A DNA stretch of 33,479 nt. It comes from Ilumatobacter sp. GTDB lineage: Bacteria > Actinomycetota > Acidimicrobiia > Acidimicrobiales > Ilumatobacteraceae. The stretch's first letter is position 1. Every line of letters begins with the position of its first letter. The notes below the pieces were generated by a model. It ran no database searches. It saw nothing but the letters and a program-made list of their open reading frames with translations, and had not been told where the DNA came from. Position numbers and translations under genes: made by a program. The stretch is from assembly GCF_030065885.1 (NCBI RefSeq), contig NZ_JASJCS010000056.1, positions 1 to 33,479 on the forward strand, read 5' to 3'. Below are positions 16,554 to 24,607 of this stretch, one piece after another.

Positions 16554-19292
16554 ATGACACACATCGGCCAGTCGCCGACCGCCCAGACGGCGTCCGTGCA
16601 CCTCATCAACCACACCCACTGGGACCGGGAGTGGTTCCTCACGCACGAGTACACGACGGCGTGGATCCCCGACCTGATCGACGCCCTCGACGAGCGGGTC
16701 GCGCAGAACGCGGACTACCAGTACCTCTTCGACGGCCAGACACTCGTCATCGAGGACCTCATCGCGACCCGGCCCGACTACCGCCACCGGGTACGGCGCC
16801 TCGTCGCCGCCGGCTCGCTCGGCATCGGGCCGGTCTACAGCCAGGCCGACTGGCGCATCGTGTGCGGTCAGCTTCACCTCCGGAACCTGCAGTACGGCAC
16901 CGCCGACGCCGCCGCGTTCGGCGGGTCCGCCGACGTCGCCTGGCTCGTCGACCTGTTCGGCCACGTCTCACAGGTGCCGCAGATGCTGTCGATGGTCGGC
17001 GTCGACGCCGCGTACGTCTGGCGGGGCGTGCCGGCGATGCACCCGGCGTTCGACTGGGTCGGCGCCGATGGTTCGAGCGTGCTCGCCGTCGACCTGTTCG
17101 GCGGTTATCGCAACCTGTACGGCATCTCGCGCACCGCCGACATCGCGGTCCACCGGCTCGTCGCCGAGACCCGCAAGCTCGAACCCCACTACGGCGGGCA
17201 TCCGATCCCGCTGTTCGACGGCTACGACCTCGACACCGAACCGGAAGACCCGGCCCGCCACTACGAGGCGGCCGGTGGCCTGCCGGCCGACATCGAGGTC
17301 CTGGCCTCGTCGCCCCGCCGGTACGTGGAGGCGGTCGCCGAGCGCGGCGCCGACCGACCGGCCGTCGCCGGCGAGTTGCTGTCGGGTCGGTTCGGCGCGA
17401 CCTTCCCCGGCAGCCTGGCGACCCGCTCGTACCTGAAGGTCCTGCACCACGACGCCGAGCAGGCGGTCCTCCGCCGCGCCGAGCCACTGGCGGCGATGGC
17501 TGCGGCGTGCGGCCGCGACGCCCCGGACGGCTGGTTCGAGCAGGCCAGCCGCGAGCTGCTCCGCAACGGGGTGCACGACTGCATCTGCGGCGTGAGCATC
17601 GACCAGGTCCACGAGCGCATGGAGCGCTCGTACCGCCGGATCCTCGACGCGACCACCGACGAGATCGAGGCGTCGCTGGCGACGATCATGGCTCGATTCC
17701 GGCCGGGCACATATGCGGTCTCCACCACGGCGTTCGGTACCCAGATGTCGCAGCGCGTCGACGATCGAGTCGTGCGGTCGGCGACCGGCGGCATCGGAGT
17801 GTGGCCGGTCACCGAGAGCGTCGCGGTCGAGCGCTGCGACGAGGTCGTCGAGCGATTCGCCTGGTCGAACGACCACTTCAGCGCCGAGGTCGACCGCCGC
17901 GGGCTCCGGATCGACGGTCGCGAGCTCGCCCGGCTCGTCGTCCGGACCGACGACGGCGACACGTACTCGAGCGAGATCGGCCCCGTGCTGGGGACGTGCG
18001 AGACCGTCTCGGACCCGGTCGTCGAGAGCCGGTCGGACGTCGATGCGATCGTCAGCATCGAGAGCCGCTACCTCGGCGACGGCGTCGACGTTCGCGCAAC
18101 CCTGACCATCCGCTTCGACGCCGGGCCGGTGGTCGAGGTCACCATCGACCTCGACTCCGACGGGTGCGGCTTCCGCGTGGACGCCGAGTTCGACACCGGC
18201 GTCGCCACCGACACCGCGCTGGCGGCGATGCCGTTCGATCTGGTCGAGCGGGCCCACGTCGACGACGACCTCCTGCCGAGGGAGATCGATCCAGGTCTTG
18301 CGTCGGTGCTGATGGGCCAGCGTGAGGTCGATCGGGTCGAGGAGTTCCCGATGCACGGGTTCGTGGCGCTCCGCGGACCCGATGCGACGTGGATGGCCCT
18401 CGGGCGGGGCATCCGGTCGTACCGATCCGGCGCCGACGGTTCGGTGTCGCTCGCCCTCCGACGATCCGTGGAGTGGGTCGCCCGCACCGGGCTCGCACAC
18501 CGCGAGGGCGATGCCGGGCCGGCCCTGTACGTGCCCGGCGCCCGCTGCGAGCGATCGGTTCGCCACGAGCTCGGCATCGCCGTGCTGCCCGGCGAAGCTG
18601 CGACGACCGAGCTGTACCGGATCAGCGAGACGTTCGAGCAGCCGCCACTGGTGGTCGAGGTCGGCGCCGATGCCACCGGATCGCACGATCGCTGGCCGGT
18701 GTTCGGCGAGGATCTGCCGATCACGGGGATCGAGCAGACCGCAGCGGGCAGCGTGGTCCGCACGTTCAACCCCGACACAGCGCCGCACGCACTGCGCGCC
18801 CGCCGGCAGCGTGTGTCGGTCGCCGGCGGGGACCTCGGCGAGGTGGAGTCGCTGCCCGGCAAGGTCATCGCCGACCTCGTGACACCGATGGAGGCATCGC
18901 CCGTCGACGCGACGCTCCCTCGTCCGACGCTCGAGGTCCACGGCCTGCCCACCGTGCGCGTCGGGCGCGATCGGTCCCGACCCGACCCCGCCGTGCTGGC
19001 CGCCCTCGAGGCGCGCCGCGGCGAGCTGCAGGACCAGCTGGTGCATGTCACCGGCGAGCTCGACCGCGCGACCGGCGAGGACCGCTACCGGCTGACCCAT
19101 CGCCAGCTGGTGCTCGATCGCGAGCGCGCCGAGCTGGAGCTCTCGATCGAGCTGAACCGACGCCGGTTGGCGACGGACGACATCGTCAGCATCCCCGACC
19201 ACGTCGACCCCGAGATCGCGCGCTTGGGGCGCGAGCTCAACGATCTGCGCATCGATCGGCGCATCTACGACTACGTGGTGGCGATGCTGTGA
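16554..19292 (+). CDS. GH38 alpha-mannosidase
   Basis: Retaining, zinc-dependent exo-acting alpha-mannosidase of glycoside hydrolase family 38, 912 residues, no signal peptide, so probably cytoplasmic. HTHWDREW at 20-27 supplies two predicted zinc ligands (His22, Asp24). Asp133 in VDLFGHV is the predicted nucleophile, which also binds zinc. His341 in VHDCICG matches the fourth ligand region. The central helical domain and C-terminal beta domains follow. The ATG at 16554 was chosen because an earlier in-frame codon would include the operator. First gene of a five-gene unit, overlapping the next gene as GTGA. Bacterial relatives include MngB, which acts on a mannosylglycerate derivative, and enzymes acting on mannose oligosaccharides. 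The exact substrate cannot be read from the sequence. Confidence 0.92.
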   Translation: MTHIGQSPTAQTASVHLINHTHWDREWFLTHEYTTAWIPDLIDALDERVAQNADYQYLFDGQTLVIEDLIATRPDYRHRVRRLVAAGSLGIGPVYSQADWRIVCGQLHLRNLQYGTADAAAFGGSADVAWLVDLFGHVSQVPQMLSMVGVDAAYVWRGVPAMHPAFDWVGADGSSVLAVDLFGGYRNLYGISRTADIAVHRLVAETRKLEPHYGGHPIPLFDGYDLDTEPEDPARHYEAAGGLPADIEVLASSPRRYVEAVAERGADRPAVAGELLSGRFGATFPGSLATRSYLKVLHHDAEQAVLRRAEPLAAMAAACGRDAPDGWFEQASRELLRNGVHDCICGVSIDQVHERMERSYRRILDATTDEIEASLATIMARFRPGTYAVSTTAFGTQMSQRVDDRVVRSATGGIGVWPVTESVAVERCDEVVERFAWSNDHFSAEVDRRGLRIDGRELARLVVRTDDGDTYSSEIGPVLGTCETVSDPVVESRSDVDAIVSIESRYLGDGVDVRATLTIRFDAGPVVEVTIDLDSDGCGFRVDAEFDTGVATDTALAAMPFDLVERAHVDDDLLPREIDPGLASVLMGQREVDRVEEFPMHGFVALRGPDATWMALGRGIRSYRSGADGSVSLALRRSVEWVARTGLAHREGDAGPALYVPGARCERSVRHELGIAVLPGEAATTELYRISETFEQPPLVVEVGADATGSHDRWPVFGEDLPITGIEQTAAGSVVRTFNPDTAPHALRARRQRVSVAGGDLGEVESLPGKVIADLVTPMEASPVDATLPRPTLEVHGLPTVRVGRDRSRPDPAVLAALEARRGELQDQLVHVTGELDRATGEDRYRLTHRQLVLDRERAELELSIELNRRRLATDDIVSIPDHVDPEIARLGRELNDLRIDRRIYDYVVAML

Positions 19293-20137
19293 GCGCCGCA
19301 CACCTGAGCCGCGACCGCGTCGACACCGAGGCGTTCGCCCGTGCTGTGACCACCACGGCACGATCCGAGCGCGCCGCAGCGCCGAGCTCGTACGAGCAGG
19401 CCGGCTACGCGGTCCACCGGGGCGTCCTCGACACCGAACTGGTCGCCCGCGCCGACCGGCACGTCGACTGGCTGCTCGCGAGCAACCCGGAGCTCCGTCC
19501 GGACCAACTCGGCCATCGCCTCGCTCGCACCGACCCCTTCTGGTACGAGCTGGTCGCCGACGACCGCCTGCTCGACGTCGCCGAGGAGTACATCGGACCC
19601 GACATCGCCCTGTTCGCGACGCACTACATCTGCAAGGAGCCGCGGACCGGGCGCCGCGTCCCGTGGCACCACGACGCCGGCTTCTGGCCTCTCGACCCGA
19701 TGGACGTCGTCACCCTCTGGCTCGCGATCACCGAGTCGACCCCCGACAACGGCTGCCTCGGCGTCGTCCCCGGCAGCCACCGCTCGCCCCCGGTCGAGCT
19801 CGTCGAGAGCGGACGCGACGAGGTGCTCGGCAGAGAGGTGCCCGTCGACGTCGATCCGTCGACCGTCGTCTTGCTCACGATGGCGCCAGGCGACGTCTCG
19901 GTGCACCATCCCGCCATCATCCACGGTTCCGAGCCGAACCGGTCGGACCGGTGGCGGCGCGGCCTGACGATCCGGTACATCCCGACCACGACCCGGATCC
20001 TCGACGACGACGCAGCCGCGCCCTTCCTCCTGCGCGGCACCGGCGACGAACGCAACACCTACCTGCCGGTGCCGTCGCCCGATCGCGACCAGGCCGAGCA
20101 CCTCGGCCACGACCCGTGCGAAGGCGGCATCGGATGA
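19289..20137 (+). CDS. Phytanoyl-CoA dioxygenase (PhyH)-family oxygenase
   Basis: A 282-residue member of the Fe(II)/2-oxoglutarate-dependent PhyH family, which hydroxylates or otherwise oxidises small substrates. The N-terminal part has YEQAGYAVHRGVLD, typical of the family start. The iron-binding HxD is His127-His128-Asp129 (VPWHHDAG). The distal histidine is His212 in IHGSEPNRS, with an arginine region (RRGLTIRY) after it for 2-oxoglutarate. NGCLGVVPGSH is another family hallmark. The GTG start overlaps the mannosidase stop (GTGA) and its stop overlaps the GH4 start (ATGA), so it is fully embedded in the operon. The substrate is unknown. The position between two glycosidases suggests it acts on the sugar, the aglycone or a modification that would block hydrolysis. 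Confidence 0.88.
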   Translation: MSAAHLSRDRVDTEAFARAVTTTARSERAAAPSSYEQAGYAVHRGVLDTELVARADRHVDWLLASNPELRPDQLGHRLARTDPFWYELVADDRLLDVAEEYIGPDIALFATHYICKEPRTGRRVPWHHDAGFWPLDPMDVVTLWLAITESTPDNGCLGVVPGSHRSPPVELVESGRDEVLGREVPVDVDPSTVVLLTMAPGDVSVHHPAIIHGSEPNRSDRWRRGLTIRYIPTTTRILDDDAAAPFLLRGTGDERNTYLPVPSPDRDQAEHLGHDPCEGGIG

Positions 20138-21528
20138 CCAAGATCACGCTGATCGGGGCGGGCAGCACCGTCTTCGCCAAGAACCTGATCACCGACGTCC
20201 TGCTGATGCCCGAGTTGGCCGATGCGACGATCGCGCTCCACGACATCGACGAGGCGCGCCTCGCGACGTCCGAGATCGTCGCTGCGAAGACCGCCGCCGC
20301 TGTCGGCGCGTCACCCCGCATCGATGCGACCACCGACCGTCGCCGGGCGCTGGCCGACGCCGACTACGTCGTCACGACGTTCCAGGTCGGAGGCTACCGC
20401 CCGGCGACGGTCACCGACTTCGAGATCCCCAAGCGGTTCGGCCTCCGGCAGACCATCGGCGACACGGTCGGCATGGGCGGCATCATGCGCGGCCTGCGAA
20501 CGATCCCGGTGCTGCTCGACGTCTGCCGCGACATCGAGGAGGTCGCCGGACACGCCGTGCTCCTGAACTACGTCAACCCGATGGCGATGCTGTGCTGGGC
20601 CGTGTCGAGGGCGTCGACGGTGCCCACCGTCGGCCTCTGCCACAGCGTGCAGCACACGGCGGCGCAACTCGCCGGCGACCTCGGGGTGCCCGTCGACGAG
20701 CTCCGGTACCGCTGCGCCGGCATCAACCACATGGCGTTCTACCTGGACCTCGAGCAGGCGACCGCCGACGGTCCGATCGACCTCTATCCGGCACTGGTCG
20801 AGCGGGCGGCGCATCCCGCGCCGTTCCGCGGCGACGCGGCCCGCAGCGACGGTGGCATCGCGGGTCTCTCCGATGCCGTCCGGTACGACGTGTTCCGGCG
20901 ACTCGGCTACTTCGTGACCGAGTCGAGCGAGCACTTCAGCGAGTTCGTGCCGTGGTTCATCAAGCGCGACCGCCCCGACCTGATCGACCGGTTCGGGGTG
21001 CCGCTCGACGAGTACCCGCGGCGGTGCGAGCGGCAGATCGCCGGATGGGAGGAGCTGCGTCGCGACCTCGAGGACCCGACGTCGACGATCGACGTCCGGC
21101 CCAGCGACGAGTACGGGGCAGGCATCATCCACTCGATCGAGACGGGCCAGCCGAGGGTCGTGTACGGCAACGTCCCGAACACCGGCCTGATCACGAACCT
21201 GCCGGAGGGGTGCTGCGTCGAGGTCCCCTGCCTCGTCGACGGGAACGGCGTCCAGCCGACCCGCATCGGCGAGCTCCCGCCCCAGCTGGCGGCGATGATG
21301 CAGTCGAGCGTCAACGTCCAGGCGCTGACCGTCGAGGCAGCACTCACGGGTCGACGCGACCACGTCTACCACGCGGCGATGATGGACCCGCACAGCGGCG
21401 CCGAGCTCGACCTCGAGCAGATCTGGGAGCTGGTCGACGAGCTGCTCGAGGCGCACCGGCCCTACCTGCCCGACGAGCTGCTCGAACCGGCCCGGCCCGC
21501 ACCTGCGCCACGAGAGGAGCAACCGTGA
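20134..21528 (+). CDS. GH4-family glycosidase, probably alpha-galactosidase type
   Basis: A 464-residue cytoplasmic glycosidase of family GH4, which uses NAD and a divalent metal in an oxidation-elimination mechanism rather than plain hydrolysis. The Rossmann start is ITLIGAGS at 4-11. GDTVGMGGIMRGLRT and Asn148 in NPMAM are present. The metal-site motif is CHSV at 169-172, with His199 in GINHM. In GH4 the residues after Cys-His sort subgroups; CHSV is the alpha-galactosidase group, whereas phospho-glycosidases carry CDMP or CNVP. A non-phosphorylated substrate therefore fits, in line with ABC rather than PTS uptake. Overlaps of ATGA and GTGA bind it to its neighbours. An alpha-glucosidase or other specificity remains possible. 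Confidence 0.9.
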   Translation: MTKITLIGAGSTVFAKNLITDVLLMPELADATIALHDIDEARLATSEIVAAKTAAAVGASPRIDATTDRRRALADADYVVTTFQVGGYRPATVTDFEIPKRFGLRQTIGDTVGMGGIMRGLRTIPVLLDVCRDIEEVAGHAVLLNYVNPMAMLCWAVSRASTVPTVGLCHSVQHTAAQLAGDLGVPVDELRYRCAGINHMAFYLDLEQATADGPIDLYPALVERAAHPAPFRGDAARSDGGIAGLSDAVRYDVFRRLGYFVTESSEHFSEFVPWFIKRDRPDLIDRFGVPLDEYPRRCERQIAGWEELRRDLEDPTSTIDVRPSDEYGAGIIHSIETGQPRVVYGNVPNTGLITNLPEGCCVEVPCLVDGNGVQPTRIGELPPQLAAMMQSSVNVQALTVEAALTGRRDHVYHAAMMDPHSGAELDLEQIWELVDELLEAHRPYLPDELLEPARPAPAPREEQP

Positions 21529-23219
21529 CCGCCGTCGATGCTGCCCGGGCGACGCGACGGCGGGTGTTGACGCTGCTGTACGGCGAGCGCGCCGAGGAGG
21601 TCGACGACGAGGTCCAGCGGCGCATCGACGCGACGACGGCACCCCGGCCCGTGTCGTGCTGGGACGAGCGCGCGGCGTGGATGATCTCCTACCCGAACCA
21701 GTTCCGGTCGAGCGACGAATCGCCGCTGCGCACCCTGCGCCGAGCGCTCACCGAGCACCTCCAACCCGAGATCACCGGCGTGCACGTGCTGCCCTTCCAC
21801 CCCTGGTCGAGCGACGGCGGGTTCAGCGTCACGTCGTTCGCCGACGTCGACCCCGCGCACGGCACCTGGGAGGACATCGCCGAGCTCGCCGCCACGACCG
21901 ATCTGATGGCCGACGCCGTCATCAACCACGCCTCGGCGCAGGGCGACTGGTTCCGTGGGTTCCTCGCCGGCGACCCCGCCTTCGGGGGCTTCTTCCGCGA
22001 AGTCGATGCCGACGCCGACCTGACCGACGTCGTCCGACCGAGGTCGACGCCGATCCCCGCCGAGTTCACGCGCGACGACGGGACGCCGGTCACGGTCTGG
22101 ACCACGTTCTCCCGCGACCAGATCGACCTCGACTACCGCAACCCCGCCGTGCTGCTGGCCGCGACCGACGTGGTGCTGTCGTATGTCGCCGCCGGCGCGC
22201 GTGCGATCCGGCTCGACGCAGTGGCGTTCGTCTGGAAGCAGGAGGGGACCTCGTCGATCCACCTGCCCGAGACGCACGCGATCGTCCAGTTCCTCCGTGC
22301 GTGCCTCGACGAGGTCGACCCGCACATCGCACTCATCACCGAGACCAACGTCCCCCACGGCGAGAACATCAGCTACTTCGGACCGCCCGGCGTCCGCGAG
22401 GCGCAGGCCGTGTACCAGTTCCCGCTGCCGCCGCTCACCCTCCACTCGTTCCTGAGCGGCTCGGCCGTCGCCCTGCGCGACTGGGCGCGGTCACTCACGT
22501 TCGACCGCGACGACACCACGTTCCTCAACTTCCTGGCCTCGCACGACGGCGTCGGGCTCCGTCCGGTCGAGGGGCTGCTCGGTGCGGCGGATCGGCAGCG
22601 GCTCGAGGACACGTGCGCACGAGCCGGCGGCGTCGTCAACCGGCGCCGGTTGCCCGACGGCACCGAGGCCGGGTACGAGCTGACCGGCACGTGGTTCTCG
22701 ATGCTCGCCGCCGACCACTCCGACGAGGAGGCGCTCGAGCGCCACGTCGCCTCCCACGCGATCCCGCTCGCGCTCCGTGGCCTACCCCTCCTCTACGTGC
22801 ACTCACTCACGGCATCGTCGAACGACCGCGACGCGTACCTCGCGAGCGGGCAGGGGCGGGACCTGAACCGCGCCACGTTCGACATCGACCAGATCGGGCG
22901 CGCGCTCACCGATCCTTCGGCACGGGCATCCCGAACGTGGTCGCGGCTACGCACGTTGTTGCGCTCGCGTGCCTCGTCGCCGGCCTTCCATCCGGACGCC
23001 GAGCAGCTCCTACTGGACGCTCCGGACGAGCTGTTCGTGGTGCAGCGAACGGGCAGAGGGGGCGGCGAGGCACTCGTCGTCGTCAACGTGTCGGGCCGGC
23101 AGGTGTCCTACGACCTACCGGGCGGCACGTGGGAGCAGATCGACGGTGGGCAGGTCGTCGGCCCGTCCATCGACCTGCCACGATGGCACCATGCCTGGCT
23201 CCGCAGAGCCGACCGCTGA
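21525..23219 (+). CDS. GH13_18 glycoside phosphorylase, YcjM (glucosylglycerate phosphorylase)-like
   Basis: A 564-residue alpha-glucan-type phosphorylase that should cleave an alpha-glucoside with phosphate to alpha-glucose 1-phosphate. Catalytic residues are in place: nucleophile Asp231 (RLDAVAF), acid/base Glu273 (ITETN) and Asp341 (ASHDG). Length and the extra N-terminal segment (about 50 residues before the barrel) differ from classical sucrose phosphorylases near 500 residues. The blocks LPFHPWSS, VVRPRSTPIP, TTFSRDQIDL, GTSSIHLPETH and ITETNVPHGENISYFG closely resemble my recollection of E. coli YcjM, a glucosylglycerate phosphorylase. Sucrose, sucrose-6-phosphate or glucosylglycerol specificity cannot be excluded. 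The GTG start has a good GAGAGGAG site and overlaps the GH4 stop (GTGA). Confidence 0.88.
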   Translation: MTAVDAARATRRRVLTLLYGERAEEVDDEVQRRIDATTAPRPVSCWDERAAWMISYPNQFRSSDESPLRTLRRALTEHLQPEITGVHVLPFHPWSSDGGFSVTSFADVDPAHGTWEDIAELAATTDLMADAVINHASAQGDWFRGFLAGDPAFGGFFREVDADADLTDVVRPRSTPIPAEFTRDDGTPVTVWTTFSRDQIDLDYRNPAVLLAATDVVLSYVAAGARAIRLDAVAFVWKQEGTSSIHLPETHAIVQFLRACLDEVDPHIALITETNVPHGENISYFGPPGVREAQAVYQFPLPPLTLHSFLSGSAVALRDWARSLTFDRDDTTFLNFLASHDGVGLRPVEGLLGAADRQRLEDTCARAGGVVNRRRLPDGTEAGYELTGTWFSMLAADHSDEEALERHVASHAIPLALRGLPLLYVHSLTASSNDRDAYLASGQGRDLNRATFDIDQIGRALTDPSARASRTWSRLRTLLRSRASSPAFHPDAEQLLLDAPDELFVVQRTGRGGGEALVVVNVSGRQVSYDLPGGTWEQIDGGQVVGPSIDLPRWHHAWLRRADR

Positions 23220-23294
23220 GCGCGGCCTTCGCCGGCCCCCGACGACCTCCCGGACCCGTTGGCACGTGGCGGATGACAGACGACCGGGTCGCCG

Positions 23295-24536
23295 ATGATC
23301 GTCGGTGTCGTCGCCACCCGCCTCGCCGGCACCGACGGCGTCAGCCTCGAGTCGGCCAAGTTGACGGCCGTCCTCGAGCGACGGGGTCATCGCGTCGTCC
23401 ACTGCGCCGGCGCGCTCGGACCCGGGTTGCACGGGACGGTCGTACCGGCGATGCACTTCGAGGATCCCGTCGCAGCCGACCACGTCCACCGGGCGTTCGG
23501 CACCGGCGAGAACGCACCCGACCCCGCGCTGGCGGCCGAGATCGAGGAGCACGCCGGCGAGCTGTCCCACCACCTCCGCTCGTTCCTCGACGACTTCGCC
23601 GTCGACATGGTGATCGTCCAGCAGGCGCTCGCGCTCCCGATGCACCTCTCGCTCGGTGTGGCGCTGACGAGGGTGATCACCGAGCGGGGCCTGCCGACCT
23701 TGGCGCACCATCACGACTTCGGATGGGAACGCGAACGATTCGCGACCAGCACCGTGCCCGGCGTCGTCGACGAGTGCTTCCCGCCGGTGCTCCCGAACGT
23801 CACGCACGCGGTCATCAACTCCATCGCACGGCGCGAGCTCGCTGCCCGACAGGGCGTCGACTCGATCCTGCTTCCCAACGTGTTCGACTTCGCAACGCCG
23901 CCACCCGGCATCGACGACTTCAACCGCGATTTCCGGCAGGCGGTCGGGGTGGCGCCCGACGACCTCCTCGTCCTGCAGCCGACGAGGGTCGTCCCGCGGA
24001 AGCGGATCGACCTCGCGATCGAGCTCGCCGCTCGCATCGACGCGGCCGGCGTCAAGTTGGTGATCCCCCACGACGCCGGCGACGAGGGGATGGAGTACCT
24101 CGCCGAGCTCCGCGGTCTCGCCGAGCGCGCCGGTGTCGACCTCCTGCACATCGCCGACCGGGTCGCGGCGGCGCGCGCCGTCGCACCGGACGGCACGAAG
24201 ACGTTCGCGCTCTGGGACGTCTACCCGCACGCCGACTTCGTGACGTACCCGAGCGAGATCGAGGGATTCGGCAACGCGCTGCTCGAGACCGTGTACTTCG
24301 AGAAGCCGGCGCTGGTGAACCGCTATCCGGTCTACGACGCCGACATCGGGCCGTTGGGGTTCCGGTTCGTCGAGTGCCGGGGTGAGATCACCGACGCCGT
24401 CGTCGAGGCGGTCGAGGCCGCGCTGGCGTCGCCCGCACTCGTCCGCGAGATGACCGAGCACAACTACGGGCTCGGCGCCGAGCACTTCAGCCTCGAGGCG
24501 CTCGAGCGGATCCTCGCCGCCGCGCTCCCGATCTGA
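23295..24536 (+). CDS. GT4-type glycosyltransferase at the end of the operon
   Basis: A 413-residue GT-B glycosyltransferase, family 4-like, predicted to transfer a sugar from a nucleotide-sugar donor. The N-terminal half has GVVATRLAGTDGVSLESAKLT and LPTLAHHHDFGWERERF; the latter may shape the acceptor site. The C-terminal half has LQPTRVVPRKRIDLAIELA near 225 and the donor-site E-x7-E motif at Glu323 and Glu331 (EGFGNALLE). A gap of 75 bases without a clear terminator separates it from the phosphorylase gene, so cotranscription is likely. No strong ribosome site precedes the ATG. Relatives acting on solutes include mannosylglucosylglycerate synthases; I raise that as a candidate only. A convergent hairpin follows. 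Confidence 0.82.
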   Translation: MIVGVVATRLAGTDGVSLESAKLTAVLERRGHRVVHCAGALGPGLHGTVVPAMHFEDPVAADHVHRAFGTGENAPDPALAAEIEEHAGELSHHLRSFLDDFAVDMVIVQQALALPMHLSLGVALTRVITERGLPTLAHHHDFGWERERFATSTVPGVVDECFPPVLPNVTHAVINSIARRELAARQGVDSILLPNVFDFATPPPGIDDFNRDFRQAVGVAPDDLLVLQPTRVVPRKRIDLAIELAARIDAAGVKLVIPHDAGDEGMEYLAELRGLAERAGVDLLHIADRVAAARAVAPDGTKTFALWDVYPHADFVTYPSEIEGFGNALLETVYFEKPALVNRYPVYDADIGPLGFRFVECRGEITDAVVEAVEAALASPALVREMTEHNYGLGAEHFSLEALERILAAALPI

Positions 24537-24549
24537 CGCAGTCGACGCG

Positions 24550-24575
24550 GCGGCGCCGCTCCGCAGCGTCGCCGC
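24550..24575. terminator. Hairpin between convergent genes, possible bidirectional terminator
   Basis: An 11-base stem (GCGGCGCCGCT at 24550-24560 against AGCGTCGCCGC at 24565-24575) with one mismatch and a CCGC loop. A wider pair, GACGCGGCG at 24544-24552 and CGCCGCGTC at 24578-24586, could form instead. It sits in the 71-base gap between the glycosyltransferase and ABC-F stops. There is no T-run on either strand. Confidence 0.5.
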
Positions 24576-24607
24576 ATCGCCGCGTCACGGCGTTGCCGCG
24601 AGCGCCG

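Noticed and set aside
21525..23219. Calling the GH13 enzyme a sucrose phosphorylase
   Set aside because: Its length, N-terminal extension and several sequence blocks are closer to YcjM-type enzymes, and no fructose-metabolism gene is nearby. Only a tree or an assay can settle it.
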